DNA from: Bacillus rubiinfantis
Lineage (GTDB): Bacteria; Bacillota; Bacilli; Bacillales; Cytobacillaceae
Assembly (NCBI GenBank): GCA_000752035.1
Contig: CCFE01000025.1
Span: 35,001-99,000 of the forward strand
Length of the DNA stretch: 64,000 bases
Direction of reading: 5' to 3'
Each line of letters begins with the position of its first letter. Within the stretch, counting starts at the first letter, position 1. A program made the position numbers and the translations under genes. Under the pieces are notes generated by a model. The model was given only the letters and a program-made list of their open reading frames with translations. It was not told where the DNA came from and made no database searches. Positions 44,719-53,333 of this stretch are shown here, piece by piece.

Positions 44719-44735
44719 GTTTAATTTAATTAAAC
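44719..44735. promoter_or_regulatory. Operator-like palindrome 2 (MFS promoter, upstream side)
   Basis: GTTTAATTTAATTAAAC, identical to the copy at 44664. It lies six bases beyond the MFS -35 element and about 27 bases before the regulator's -35. Confidence 0.75.
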
Positions 44736-44761
44736 TTTATTTTAGCAAGGAGTGATTATCC

Positions 44762-44790
44762 TTCATTTTAGTAAGAAGCTTGGCTATAAT
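44762..44790 (+). promoter_or_regulatory. Probable promoter of the XRE/TPR regulator
   Basis: TTCATT (44762-44767), 17-bp spacer, TATAAT (44785-44790). The -35 is weak; the -10 is perfect. Confidence 0.5.
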
Positions 44791-44827
44791 GAATGTAATT
44801 GAGAAACCTTCTAGGAGTGAGGCTGAC

Positions 44828-46057
44828 ATGTTAGGGGAACGAATTAGAGAAATCCGCAAACGAAAGAAAATGACGCTTGAGGCCCTTGCAGGTGAGGAGC
44901 TAACAAAGGGTATGCTCAGCCTGATTGAAAATAACAAAGCAAAGCCCTCAATGGAGAGCCTAACTTATATTGCTAAGCGCTTAGACGTGGATATTACTGA
45001 GCTATTAGAGGATATTAGCACGCAAAAATTAAGGGAGCTATTAGCTGAAGCTGAAAAGCTATTTAACAGTGATAGCCATAAAACAGCCAATCAATATCAG
45101 CAATTAACAGGTCTAATTGAACCATATGTACAGAACTTATCACAGGGGTATGAATCAGCAAGATTACTAGACATATACAGCCGCAGTCTCTATTATCAAC
45201 AAACACACGGATGGAAGGAACTATCCGTAAAGGCGGCAAACATGTATGATGACATGAATTTAACCGCTAGACGCGCAAATATCGGTTTGTTTTGGGCGAT
45301 GAGCAGATTTGTGGAGCATCACTATCAAGATGCATTACAAATTCTTCTTCAGGAGCGCAGTCAAATAGAGGCTAAACACCATTTTATTGATGCGATGACA
45401 AGAGTCGATTTCGACTATCATGAAGCAATACTTCATTTTGCAGTCGGTGATTCCGAGGCGGCAGCAGCGGTAATGGAAAAGGCGATTCAATTCTCAAATG
45501 AAGAAGGGATTTTTTATCGGATTTATGATTTGTACAGACTGGCAGCTGCCCACGCTATGATGACAGGTAATAACCAACAACAGCAGTACTATATGTTGAA
45601 ATTAAAGCAATACAGTGAGTTTGCTGAGGATAAGCAAGCCAGAAGCTTTTATGATCTTTTTCAAACCATCGCGCTTATTTCACTAGAGCAGGACTATCAA
45701 AAGGCACTACAAATAATTGACGCCTATTTAGCAAATGCTGAAACGAATGACGATGACCGTTCATGGTACTTGCATGAGAAAGGTAAGGCATTGTACTGTT
45801 TAGGACAATACAACGAAGCGCTCCAATGCCTAGAAAAGGTCGAAATTTCAGCTTATATCCATCATCCATTTGATTTATCAATGTTATATATTAAAGATGC
45901 ATACAAAGCCTTATGCCAAATGGAACTTGGTTTTCAAGCAGAAGCGTTAGATGCCGCCGCCACAGCAGTGGAAAATTTTGCAGCAATGCCACCTACACCC
46001 TATAAAGACTTTGCAACAAAAACATATCAAGCAATTCAACTGCGAACACGAAGCTAA
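44828..46057 (+). CDS. XRE-family regulator with C-terminal TPR repeats
   Basis: 409 residues. A helix-turn-helix is at 1-60 (GERIREIRKRKKMTLEALAG...). The rest is helical, with TPR-like repeats (for instance GKALYCLGQYNEALQCLEKV). This layout is that of RRNPP-like or PlcR/Rgg-type peptide-responsive regulators, though no cognate peptide gene was seen nearby. The ATG at 44828 has TAGGAGTGAGG upstream; an ATG 16 codons earlier lies at the promoter -10. It is divergent from the MFS gene. Confidence 0.85.
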   Translation: MLGERIREIRKRKKMTLEALAGEELTKGMLSLIENNKAKPSMESLTYIAKRLDVDITELLEDISTQKLRELLAEAEKLFNSDSHKTANQYQQLTGLIEPYVQNLSQGYESARLLDIYSRSLYYQQTHGWKELSVKAANMYDDMNLTARRANIGLFWAMSRFVEHHYQDALQILLQERSQIEAKHHFIDAMTRVDFDYHEAILHFAVGDSEAAAAVMEKAIQFSNEEGIFYRIYDLYRLAAAHAMMTGNNQQQQYYMLKLKQYSEFAEDKQARSFYDLFQTIALISLEQDYQKALQIIDAYLANAETNDDDRSWYLHEKGKALYCLGQYNEALQCLEKVEISAYIHHPFDLSMLYIKDAYKALCQMELGFQAEALDAAATAVENFAAMPPTPYKDFATKTYQAIQLRTRS

Positions 46058-46098
46058 CCCACCAGAGTTCCCGCCTCTGTGACGGGTTAGCTTTTTTT
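46053..46098 (+). terminator. Terminator of the XRE/TPR gene
   Basis: GCTAACCC and GGGTTAGC followed by TTTTTTT; it overlaps the stop codon. Confidence 0.85.
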
Positions 46099-46125
46099 CT
46101 ATTTTTACGCAATATGAGGACAAGC

Positions 46126-47694
46126 TTAAGTCAAGGAAGGCGTATCATTGTTGAAAAACACATCATTCAATGCCTGTTTCAAAGTACCCTTGAACTCGGC
46201 CTCACGAATCGAACCAATACCGGAAGCCAAGATACTCTTAACGATTTCGGCACGCAACCCGGTTAGAATCGTTCTGCACCCCATCATCGAAATTCCATCA
46301 ATTGTGTTAACAAAACTATTAGAAGCATCTAAATCCATCAAGGCAACACCAGATAGGTCCATGATTAACGTCTGAATATGGTTCGTTTCAATCTCATGAA
46401 GGACCTTATTTTGAATTGTCAAAATTCTTTGGTTGTCAATTTGGCCAATTAATGGCAGGATGCAAATTTGCTCATTAATCGGAATAATTGGAACAGATAG
46501 GTTTTCAACCATTTTTCGTTCTTGACCTAATAATTCATCCTTATAATTTGAATAGCTAATAAAAAATGACATCAGAAACTGGTCAAGCAGCTCATTTATA
46601 TTTTTTTCCTGAGTGTAAAACATTTCGCGGTCTGTCTCAGCCTGAGTTAATAGCTCGTAATTATACAAGAAGTCCCATAGAGTTCGGCGAATCGCCTGAA
46701 CCCATTCTAATTTAAAGGCGATTGTCAGGGAAAATTTCGCCCAGGCAACTCCTTCTTGTCTCGCAAATGAGGTCAATTGGTGGACCTGTTCTTCAACAAC
46801 GTATAAAACCAATCTATGAGCATTTTTTAATAGATTAATATTACCAATTTTATGTATCTCTTCAATTTTATCGCGGACGTTTATTGCCTCATCTAGTAGT
46901 CTCTCTTCGAAAGCCTTGCGATTTTCAAAAAAGAATTCTTTTATCGAAAATCCGTCCTCATACTGTAATGACAACTTTTTCACTCCTTTTTGAATAGATT
47001 GATTCTGTTGCTGCAATGTAATCGTAAAGGTTGTCCCTTTGTTTTCTTCGCTTTCCACATATATTTTGCCTCCATGTTGATATATAACAGAAAAGACCTG
47101 TGTCAATCCCATCCCTGTTCCTTCTGCTTTCGTGGAAAAGAAAGGTGTGCCGAGCATTGATAATTTTTCCTCAGGAATCCCCACACCTGTATCCTTAATC
47201 GTAACAATTACTTTACCATCCACTAACCGGTGAGTGATTGTCAAAGTTCCGCTGCCATTAATTGCCTCAATTGCATTTTTAATTAAATTAAAAAATGCTT
47301 TTTTAAATTGATTTTTCTTGCCAACAATTCCAGCATTCGTATGATGAAAATCAGTGATTACATCAATATCATACAATTTATCTTGGAATAGATTGAGAAT
47401 TGACTCCAATTCTACTGCAAGATAGATGGTTTGAAGCTGCTCATCTTCTAAATCAGGTTTTGAAACCTGTAATAAATCATTCAATGTCGAGATGGCATGG
47501 TCTAATTCGGTTTGCGCAATATCAATATATTCATGGTTTTCTTCCTGCTGAAGCAGCTGTAAAAAGCCCTTCACCGCTGTAAGTGGGTTCTTAACTTCAT
47601 GCGCAATCCCTGCGGCAATTTGGCCTACAGATGCTAATTGACTTAAATGAGTATCACTCTTAGACTCAAAACTTACCCCTTTGTCTGAATTCAT
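46126..47694 (-). CDS. Histidine kinase fused to an RsbR-type STAS module
   Basis: 522 residues with no membrane segment or PAS domain. HisKA is at about 17-85 (SVGQIAAGIAHEVKNPL, phospho-His H32), HATPase at about 125-230 (NLIKNAIEAI, DTGVGIP, GTGMGLT), an RsbR N-domain-like helical region at about 245-395, and STAS at about 405-515 (DLSGVALMDL and ILTGLRAEI). The second STAS Thr of RsbR is kept (LTG); the first is replaced (DLDA for DT). No response regulator is adjacent. It may link two-component and stressosome-type signalling; that is inference. Confidence 0.85.
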   Translation of the reverse strand: MNSDKGVSFESKSDTHLSQLASVGQIAAGIAHEVKNPLTAVKGFLQLLQQEENHEYIDIAQTELDHAISTLNDLLQVSKPDLEDEQLQTIYLAVELESILNLFQDKLYDIDVITDFHHTNAGIVGKKNQFKKAFFNLIKNAIEAINGSGTLTITHRLVDGKVIVTIKDTGVGIPEEKLSMLGTPFFSTKAEGTGMGLTQVFSVIYQHGGKIYVESEENKGTTFTITLQQQNQSIQKGVKKLSLQYEDGFSIKEFFFENRKAFEERLLDEAINVRDKIEEIHKIGNINLLKNAHRLVLYVVEEQVHQLTSFARQEGVAWAKFSLTIAFKLEWVQAIRRTLWDFLYNYELLTQAETDREMFYTQEKNINELLDQFLMSFFISYSNYKDELLGQERKMVENLSVPIIPINEQICILPLIGQIDNQRILTIQNKVLHEIETNHIQTLIMDLSGVALMDLDASNSFVNTIDGISMMGCRTILTGLRAEIVKSILASGIGSIREAEFKGTLKQALNDVFFNNDTPSLT

Positions 47695-47824
47695 CTCTCA
47701 GAATACTCCTTTCACTTCGTAACACCTATCCATTAAGCTCAAAAAAATAATTGGAATTTTTAGACGTTAAAAATATTTTACTAGAAAACTAATTAGTTAC
47801 ACAATGAAAAGCAACTTACCATGA

Positions 47825-47863
47825 TGAAAAAAAGAGCGGAGACCTTAAAATGGAGGTATCCGC
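47825..47863 (-). terminator. Terminator of the dab/mps operon
   Basis: GCGGATACCT and AGGTCTCCGC around an eight-base loop, then TCTTTTTTT on the minus strand. Confidence 0.82.
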
Positions 47864-47909
47864 CCGCTAAACTTGAACCGTTGAAGAACAAAATAATTAT
47901 TCATGCACT

Positions 47910-48371
47910 TCATATAACTTCATCCACTTGAAATTTTCTAACCTTCACATGTCTCGGCAGCAACGGATGCTCTTGAATCACTTGAAGACACTTTGTGATA
48001 CTATCATGACTACCGCCAAGCAGCCATTGCCTGATAGTGCCGCTAGGAAATTCAGGATGACAATTTCTAAATAGATAGTCTAAGGTCTGAATGTTCTGCT
48101 GCAGCTGTTGGTTTTCAAGGATTTGCTCTGACAGCCTCTGTTCTTCGCTGCTCACTTTTGTCGTTGTCACAAGGATTTCAGCAATACCCTCCTGGTAAAC
48201 CGTAAGAATAATCTCCCTCATCACATCGTCAAACGGAGCCAAAAACGCTGATGAGCTGCGAATCAGGATGATATCTTCCCGATAACCATCGGTTAATTGC
48301 TTCCCAAACGCCTCAAATGCTGACCCATCGCCAATGACAACGAGCAGTGCTTTCTTATTTCCTCTAAGCAT
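47910..48371 (-). CDS. Beta-carbonic-anhydrase-fold protein lacking zinc ligands (YbcF-like)
   Basis: 153 residues. Order and spacing of segments follow beta-carbonic anhydrases: ALLVVIGDGSAF where enzymes have a CxDxR strand, IILIRSS-AFLAPFDDVMREIIL for the RNAG-helix part, EILVTTTKVS for the strand ending HxxCG, and QEHPLLPRHVKVRKFQVDEV for the closing segment. The zinc Cys, Asp/Arg dyad, His and second Cys are all replaced, so classical catalysis is not expected. It is the last gene of the dabBA-mpsC unit; B. subtilis has ybcF in a similar place. GGAGGTGACGGG precedes the ATG. Confidence 0.72.
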   Translation of the reverse strand: MLRGNKKALLVVIGDGSAFEAFGKQLTDGYREDIILIRSSSAFLAPFDDVMREIILTVYQEGIAEILVTTTKVSSEEQRLSEQILENQQLQQNIQTLDYLFRNCHPEFPSGTIRQWLLGGSHDSITKCLQVIQEHPLLPRHVKVRKFQVDEVI

Positions 48372-48413
48372 CCCGTCACCTCCACCATGATTAATCAAAC
48401 ACTCGCACACTCT

Positions 48414-48773
48414 TTATTTTGTTTGTACTTCATTGGCAAGTTTAAACACCATGACCCGCTCTCCGGTGTTTGTACTAATATCAGTGTGAAAGCTTAAGAC
48501 TTCCTGTCCAGTCATCGAAAAAATAATCTCCTTTAATTCTTCAAGACCTGATTCAACCAAGCTATTGCGGTTTTCTTTTACAGATAGCAACCCGTCTTTA
48601 TCCTGACAAAGCGAGTATTCTGCGGGGGTTAGAATTCCTTTTAACACGACAATAACCATATCACGCAAAATGTCGGTTTTGACTGAAACTGAGCCGCGGC
48701 CAAGATAATTTTTCTCCCAGTGGGTTAAGGCCTTGCTGATTTCTGCTTCAATTGTTCCTTTAGATTTTTCCAT
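48414..48773 (-). CDS. mpsC: MpsC family protein (DUF2294)
   Basis: About 119 residues: GTIEAEISKALTHWEKNYLG, RGSVSVKTDILRDMVIVVL, GILTPAEYSLC and ERVMVFKL are family-typical. In Staphylococcus aureus mpsC is co-transcribed with mpsA and mpsB, which form a cation/bicarbonate system; B. subtilis YbcI is the counterpart. It is soluble and probably peripheral. The start at 48773 is tentative; an ATG at 48800 is equally possible. A longer open frame into dabA is not credible. Confidence 0.82.
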   Translation of the reverse strand: MEKSKGTIEAEISKALTHWEKNYLGRGSVSVKTDILRDMVIVVLKGILTPAEYSLCQDKDGLLSVKENRNSLVESGLEELKEIIFSMTGQEVLSFHTDISTNTGERVMVFKLANEVQTK

Positions 48774-48822
48774 CGTCGTATTCTTCCCTTCTATTTCCAT
48801 CAACTTTAAATCCTGTTGATTC

Positions 48823-51450
48823 TTAACTCCAGCACTGCCACTGACCCTCTGGATCGAGTGATGCAAGACGAATCCAGCCGTTCTGTACTTTTTGCTGAAA
48901 GTCATGGTGATGGTGAAGCAGCCGCTCAACATATTCTTTCGGGGCATGAATGACTACCAACAACCTTAGAGGTGCATGATAAGCACTTTGATCTGACTCC
49001 ATGACAGACTGCCATGGGAGACCTAGCATTAAGTCACTGGCATTGCCTTGCATAACTCCAATACCGGCAGTGATAGTTTGCGTTGCTTTATTTCCGCTGC
49101 CATAATAATGTGGAGCAACTGTGGACGCATAATATTGTAAATTAATCCACTGTGCCACTGTCACTGGTCCGGAAATAATCGCCGAGAGCAAATCCCCGTT
49201 CCGATCCTTTTGCCAATGATAATTGTGGAGGAACGTTCTTCCAGCTAAATTGCATTCTTGAGTAAGCACTCGATCGCCAATAATAAATGCAGCATTACGG
49301 GCCAGACCCCATTCAGGTCGAACTTCACTCCAGTCTTCTGCAAACACCTCCGCAGCACCTTTGGCGTTTTTTGGATATCGACTATCAAAAGAGTCTGCCA
49401 GCTGTTTCATCCTCTCTGCATTTGCTTCTTCCGTTACCGATGGTAGCGCTTTTTCAATCTCGGCAAATGCTTGTTTAGCCTTTTGCGATAACTCAGGTAC
49501 ATATAGCCAGTGAAGTTCATCTATCGTTGTAATATGCTCAGCAGCAGCGAAAACGGTATCATCCGGGATGACAATCCCCGCGTTTTTAAGGTTTGTTCGT
49601 ACCTCAGGGATATTACACAAAGTTGCTAGTACACGAGCATTGAAGCCACTGGAAGCCCCGCCGCAGGCACCGCAATCTAAAGCAGACGCATAAGGATTAT
49701 TAGTACTTCGGCTCCCATGCCCGCAGATGATAACTAGCGGGGCAAAATCCTTCGTCATTCCCATCATCGTTAGGGCTTGCCGGACATAATGGACTTGTTC
49801 TTGGCTAGTAAAGCCAATAGGTAAAGAAGATTCCATCTCACTGGTCTGTTGTTCAAGCGTTAAGTCAGCAGCTGGTTTTCCCAGCCAGGATTCCTTTAGC
49901 TTGCGAAGTACTTTACCTGTTTTGCTAGGGATGAAGCTGCGCGCCACAGTTTGAAGACTTAGCCACGGACCAGTTAATTCCGGAAGCACCATGCTGGTCA
50001 ACAGTTGATGTTTCATCGTTTTTAACGTTTTCTCTGCAATATAAGCCGCCTGCAAACGCTGTTTATATGGCAACAATTGTGTGTCAGGTGCTGCCTCTTT
50101 CACATGGTATTGCGGTTTGAACAATACCGGTAATGAAGGATGGGTATGGGTTCCCCCTAACTCACATGTTTCAATCGGCAGGCCAAAGAATCCTGCTGTG
50201 CCAAATGTTGCAAATGGCCCTGCTTTTTCAAGCTTGCGGCGAAAAGGTTCAGAGCGTACATCGATACAAAAAACAAATTGTGCTAATGGAGCTGTTTTTT
50301 CCGTTCTTAGCAACTCTTGTTTTGTTACCATTCTTTGCAACTGATGTTCATATGTTTTTTCCCATGCTTCTAACCATAATTGTTGCCGGTTAAGCACATC
50401 AAATTGATTGGCAAGTGTTAAGCGAGCCTTTATTTCATGATGTGATAACTGCGACCACATTTTTAAGGGGATGTCCCCCCAGTGGTGCCAATAGGCAAGC
50501 AGCTCTTCAAGTTGAACCCTTTGTTTACGCGTTCTTTCCTTAAGCGGAAGATATCGCTGCAAAAAAGTATACTCCAGCAACAGGCGAACAGCCAAATATT
50601 CAGTTAGTAAGGCCAAACTGTTGTGAGACTGCTGCGAGCGCCACAGCATCATTCCGGCCCAGCCGGGTAAAGCAAGTAAATGGGACTCCAGATACTCCTG
50701 AATATCTGAAAACGGAATATCCAGTTCTGACAATGCCTTGGCCAACGCCTCCTCAGCCCGTTCAGGAAGTGATTTAAAGGATTGTCGAATCGTTTTCGGT
50801 AATGCCGGATCAAGCTGCACCAGTTTCCTCCAGGCATTGTAAAATCCTTTTTCGCGATCTGGCAGCGACCAAACAGCATGCGATTCATCTAAAAATAATT
50901 TACACCATTTAATCATATGGCGATCAAGTTCTTTTACAATATTGCTTTGATGCTGTTGATCGCAGAGCTGGCTGTATGATTGAACAACCTTTCTAACTGG
51001 AAAATATGCTTGGAAACGGCTTAACTCCTTTGAAATGGACATAATCTCATCAGTGGCTAATGGGTTAGATGAAGTTTGCTTAAGCTTTAAGGCGTTCCGA
51101 CAATATTGTTCACAAACTTCACGCGGCAAGTCCAGTGCTTGCGCATCAAGCCATCTCTCTAAGCTCAAATCAAGAAATCGTTCCTCAATTTCCCCTTTTT
51201 CCCAAGCAGTACGGATGATGGCTTCATTTGGTAAAATATCAACATCACAAACAGCCTTTATTTTACGCGCTGCAGCTGCAAAAGATTGCTGTTCGAAACC
51301 AACCCAAGGATGACGAGCTGCAAAAGTTGAGATTGGACCATATGGCACAATAACTTGACTTGCAGCAGTTACCAATTTCTTTATATCAATCTTTACTGAA
51401 GCAGCATGATATTCTGAATGGTGCTGTTTCGTTGCGGTTGCTGTATTCAT
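48823..51450 (-). CDS. dabA: Inorganic carbon transporter subunit DabA / MpsB (DUF2309)
   Basis: 875 residues. This soluble, membrane-associated subunit resembles a carbonic anhydrase that turns CO2 into bicarbonate in one direction, driven by ion flow through DabB. The four zinc-site residues are present: C395 and D397 in CIDVRSE, H578 in CGHGSRS, and C593 in DCGACGG. The 15-residue H-C spacing is the same as in Halothiobacillus DabA. The ATG overlaps the dabB stop by four bases. B. subtilis YbcC and S. aureus MpsB are the Firmicute counterparts. Confidence 0.94.
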   Translation of the reverse strand: MNTATATKQHHSEYHAASVKIDIKKLVTAASQVIVPYGPISTFAARHPWVGFEQQSFAAAARKIKAVCDVDILPNEAIIRTAWEKGEIEERFLDLSLERWLDAQALDLPREVCEQYCRNALKLKQTSSNPLATDEIMSISKELSRFQAYFPVRKVVQSYSQLCDQQHQSNIVKELDRHMIKWCKLFLDESHAVWSLPDREKGFYNAWRKLVQLDPALPKTIRQSFKSLPERAEEALAKALSELDIPFSDIQEYLESHLLALPGWAGMMLWRSQQSHNSLALLTEYLAVRLLLEYTFLQRYLPLKERTRKQRVQLEELLAYWHHWGDIPLKMWSQLSHHEIKARLTLANQFDVLNRQQLWLEAWEKTYEHQLQRMVTKQELLRTEKTAPLAQFVFCIDVRSEPFRRKLEKAGPFATFGTAGFFGLPIETCELGGTHTHPSLPVLFKPQYHVKEAAPDTQLLPYKQRLQAAYIAEKTLKTMKHQLLTSMVLPELTGPWLSLQTVARSFIPSKTGKVLRKLKESWLGKPAADLTLEQQTSEMESSLPIGFTSQEQVHYVRQALTMMGMTKDFAPLVIICGHGSRSTNNPYASALDCGACGGASSGFNARVLATLCNIPEVRTNLKNAGIVIPDDTVFAAAEHITTIDELHWLYVPELSQKAKQAFAEIEKALPSVTEEANAERMKQLADSFDSRYPKNAKGAAEVFAEDWSEVRPEWGLARNAAFIIGDRVLTQECNLAGRTFLHNYHWQKDRNGDLLSAIISGPVTVAQWINLQYYASTVAPHYYGSGNKATQTITAGIGVMQGNASDLMLGLPWQSVMESDQSAYHAPLRLLVVIHAPKEYVERLLHHHHDFQQKVQNGWIRLASLDPEGQWQCWS

Positions 51451-52970
51451 CGCAATCGACCCCCTTTCGATAGTAATTGGGACAAATAGGTTGGATGACT
51501 TTCAACAACTGTTTGCTGTGGTTCACTTAATTTGACTAACCATAAATAAATCACAGCAAACAGGGTTGAAGATTGGTGACGCGTAAGCCAAAATGCCAGG
51601 GCATTGCTAGCAAACAATATCACCAGCAGCAGGATGACAGCAAACAGCGGGGGCTGTGTTCCTCCCTCAAAAACCGTTGCCGCCAAAAGCTTCGAAAAGT
51701 TGTGATGAATTAGCGAATACATGCCGACGGTAACAGCTACCACCACCAGGCCCGTAATACGTCCCAAACGACCGAAACCGGAAGCCACTAACTGGGACCA
51801 AGCTAAGATAATCGACCAGCCAAGAATAATGCTGCTTATCCACTGATAGCCTTGTTCAGGAGCAGCCTGCCAGAAGAAAGTTCCCGCCAGTACGCCCGCG
51901 ATAATACCAACTACCATCCACGATGCAGATAATGGCCGTGCAACACCCTTTGCCGGTTTGGCATGTTGAAGTGCAGAACCCGATTGTAAAAATAGGGTTG
52001 CTTTAAATAACCCATGTAGTATAGCATGCAAAATCGCTGCCAAATACGCATGGAAAGCACACTGTATCAGCATAAAACCCATTTGGGCAATTGTTGAACC
52101 AACTAATTGCCGCTTGTAATCAACCTGAACGAGCATCATTCCTGTCCCTAGCAATACCGAAATAACTGCGGGTAATAAAAGGATCATTTCCCCTTCCACA
52201 CCGCTGAATAACGGAGCAAATCTAGTTAACATGATACCGCCAGCGTTAACGATTCCGGCATGCATAACAGCAGATATTGGCGTCGGAGCGACAACAGAGT
52301 CCAACAGCCAGCGTTGGAATGGCCATTGTGCTGCTGGAATGATCACACCAATCATTAACAAGAGATAAATTCCAGCTTTTTCCCATTCAGCAACAGTTGA
52401 AAAATCATTACTCATGACAAGCTGTGATAACCGCCATTCTCCAGATACTTTATGCAACCATAGAATACTGAAAGAAAGAAATAGCATGCTGATAATAAAC
52501 ATCTTTCCTGATGTATTTGCAGCATTTCGAGCAGCCTGCCAATCTTTTTTTAAACGGATCAGCAACGTCAACCCTAATAATGTCACGCCCCAACAAGCGA
52601 TCATGATCCGCAAATCATCACTGAGCCAAGCGAGTGCATCTGTAATGATAGTAATCGTTAACAAGGTAAAATAAGTCCGATAATATCGATCACCACGTAG
52701 ATACCGCACCGTGTAACGTTGTACAAGCAATCCCATGGTCAGCACAAACAGAGCCAACAGCCATGATAAAGTATTAAATTGGAAAGGACCAAAGACAATG
52801 CTTTGGTTTTGCAAAAACAGAGCGGTCATAGCAATGATTGGAGGAATAGCGATAATGGCAATATGAATATATAGAAAGGTTATTGGAACCTTTTTGTGAA
52901 GCAAAACCGTTGAACTGCCTAATGCCAACACCATTCCCGTAAAAAAGCTTATCGCTAAGATTTCCAACAT
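51447..52970 (-). CDS. dabB: Inorganic carbon transporter subunit DabB / MpsA (NuoL-like)
   Basis: 507 residues, about 13 membrane helices, of the proton/sodium-antiporter-like NADH-dehydrogenase-subunit-5 family. Conserved parts are the lysine-bearing helix regions and the APTPISAVMHAGIVNAGG segment with the histidine typical of NuoL/MrpA. It should conduct H+ or Na+ inward to power DabA. GGGGAG precedes the ATG. It is the first gene of the operon, behind a long structured leader. Confidence 0.93.
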   Translation of the reverse strand: MLEILAISFFTGMVLALGSSTVLLHKKVPITFLYIHIAIIAIPPIIAMTALFLQNQSIVFGPFQFNTLSWLLALFVLTMGLLVQRYTVRYLRGDRYYRTYFTLLTITIITDALAWLSDDLRIMIACWGVTLLGLTLLIRLKKDWQAARNAANTSGKMFIISMLFLSFSILWLHKVSGEWRLSQLVMSNDFSTVAEWEKAGIYLLLMIGVIIPAAQWPFQRWLLDSVVAPTPISAVMHAGIVNAGGIMLTRFAPLFSGVEGEMILLLPAVISVLLGTGMMLVQVDYKRQLVGSTIAQMGFMLIQCAFHAYLAAILHAILHGLFKATLFLQSGSALQHAKPAKGVARPLSASWMVVGIIAGVLAGTFFWQAAPEQGYQWISSIILGWSIILAWSQLVASGFGRLGRITGLVVVAVTVGMYSLIHHNFSKLLAATVFEGGTQPPLFAVILLLVILFASNALAFWLTRHQSSTLFAVIYLWLVKLSEPQQTVVESHPTYLSQLLSKGGRLR

Positions 52971-53065
52971 TGGGCATCTCCCCTTTGGACAAGGCAGTAA
53001 GCTTGTAGTGTCCTACCTATTTTCTGCCTAGCTACTACTTTCATTTAAAACCTTTCCTTCCGTGT

Positions 53066-53280
53066 AAAAATAAAAAAACCGACATCCCTAGTCCATTAAT
53101 GGTCATATGAAACCATTAATCTCTAGGCAATGTCGGTTTACTCTTAACTACCAAACTTGGTTTTATCAAGTCTACCTTCAAGGATAGAATTACTTTTTCA
53201 TCAAAGCCAATAATAAATGATTCATTAACATGATGCTAAAGTAGTTCTATAACTTAATATAATTATATGCAACTTTATAA
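53066..53280 (-). ncRNA. Attenuator-like 5' leader of the dabBA operon (candidate cis-regulatory RNA)
   Basis: Between a clear SigA promoter and dabB lies a leader of about 140 nt, followed by a large hairpin (53078-53137). Its three stem blocks are ACCGACAT/ATGTCGGT, CCTAG/CTAGG and ATTAATGGT/ACCATTAAT, and TTTTTTT follows. Small upstream stems (CTATCC/GGTAG, CCAA/TTGG) precede it. Termination at this point would block dabBA, so read-through must be controlled, unless this is a short independent RNA. I do not recognise a known riboswitch class. Confidence 0.6.
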
Positions 53281-53286
53281 TAGTAG

Positions 53287-53315
53287 ATATTATCAAGATT
53301 ACGATTTCCTGTCAA
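53287..53315 (-). promoter_or_regulatory. SigA promoter of the dabBA leader
   Basis: On the minus strand TTGACA (53310-53315), 17-bp spacer, TAATAT (53287-53292). It lies directly after the stop codon of the amidohydrolase gene. Confidence 0.8.
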
Positions 53316-53333
53316 GTCAATTTAGTAACATGA

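Noticed and set aside
48774..48947. Extended start for the MpsC gene inside dabA, giving a 177-residue protein.
   Set aside because: The extra residues are the shifted frame of the dabA 3' end and are not family-like.
53180..53235. A 13-codon Leu-rich open frame (MLMNHLLLALMKK) in the dabBA leader, like an attenuation leader peptide.
   Set aside because: No ribosome binding site precedes it, and a leucine-controlled bicarbonate operon makes little sense; chance in AT-rich sequence is likely.
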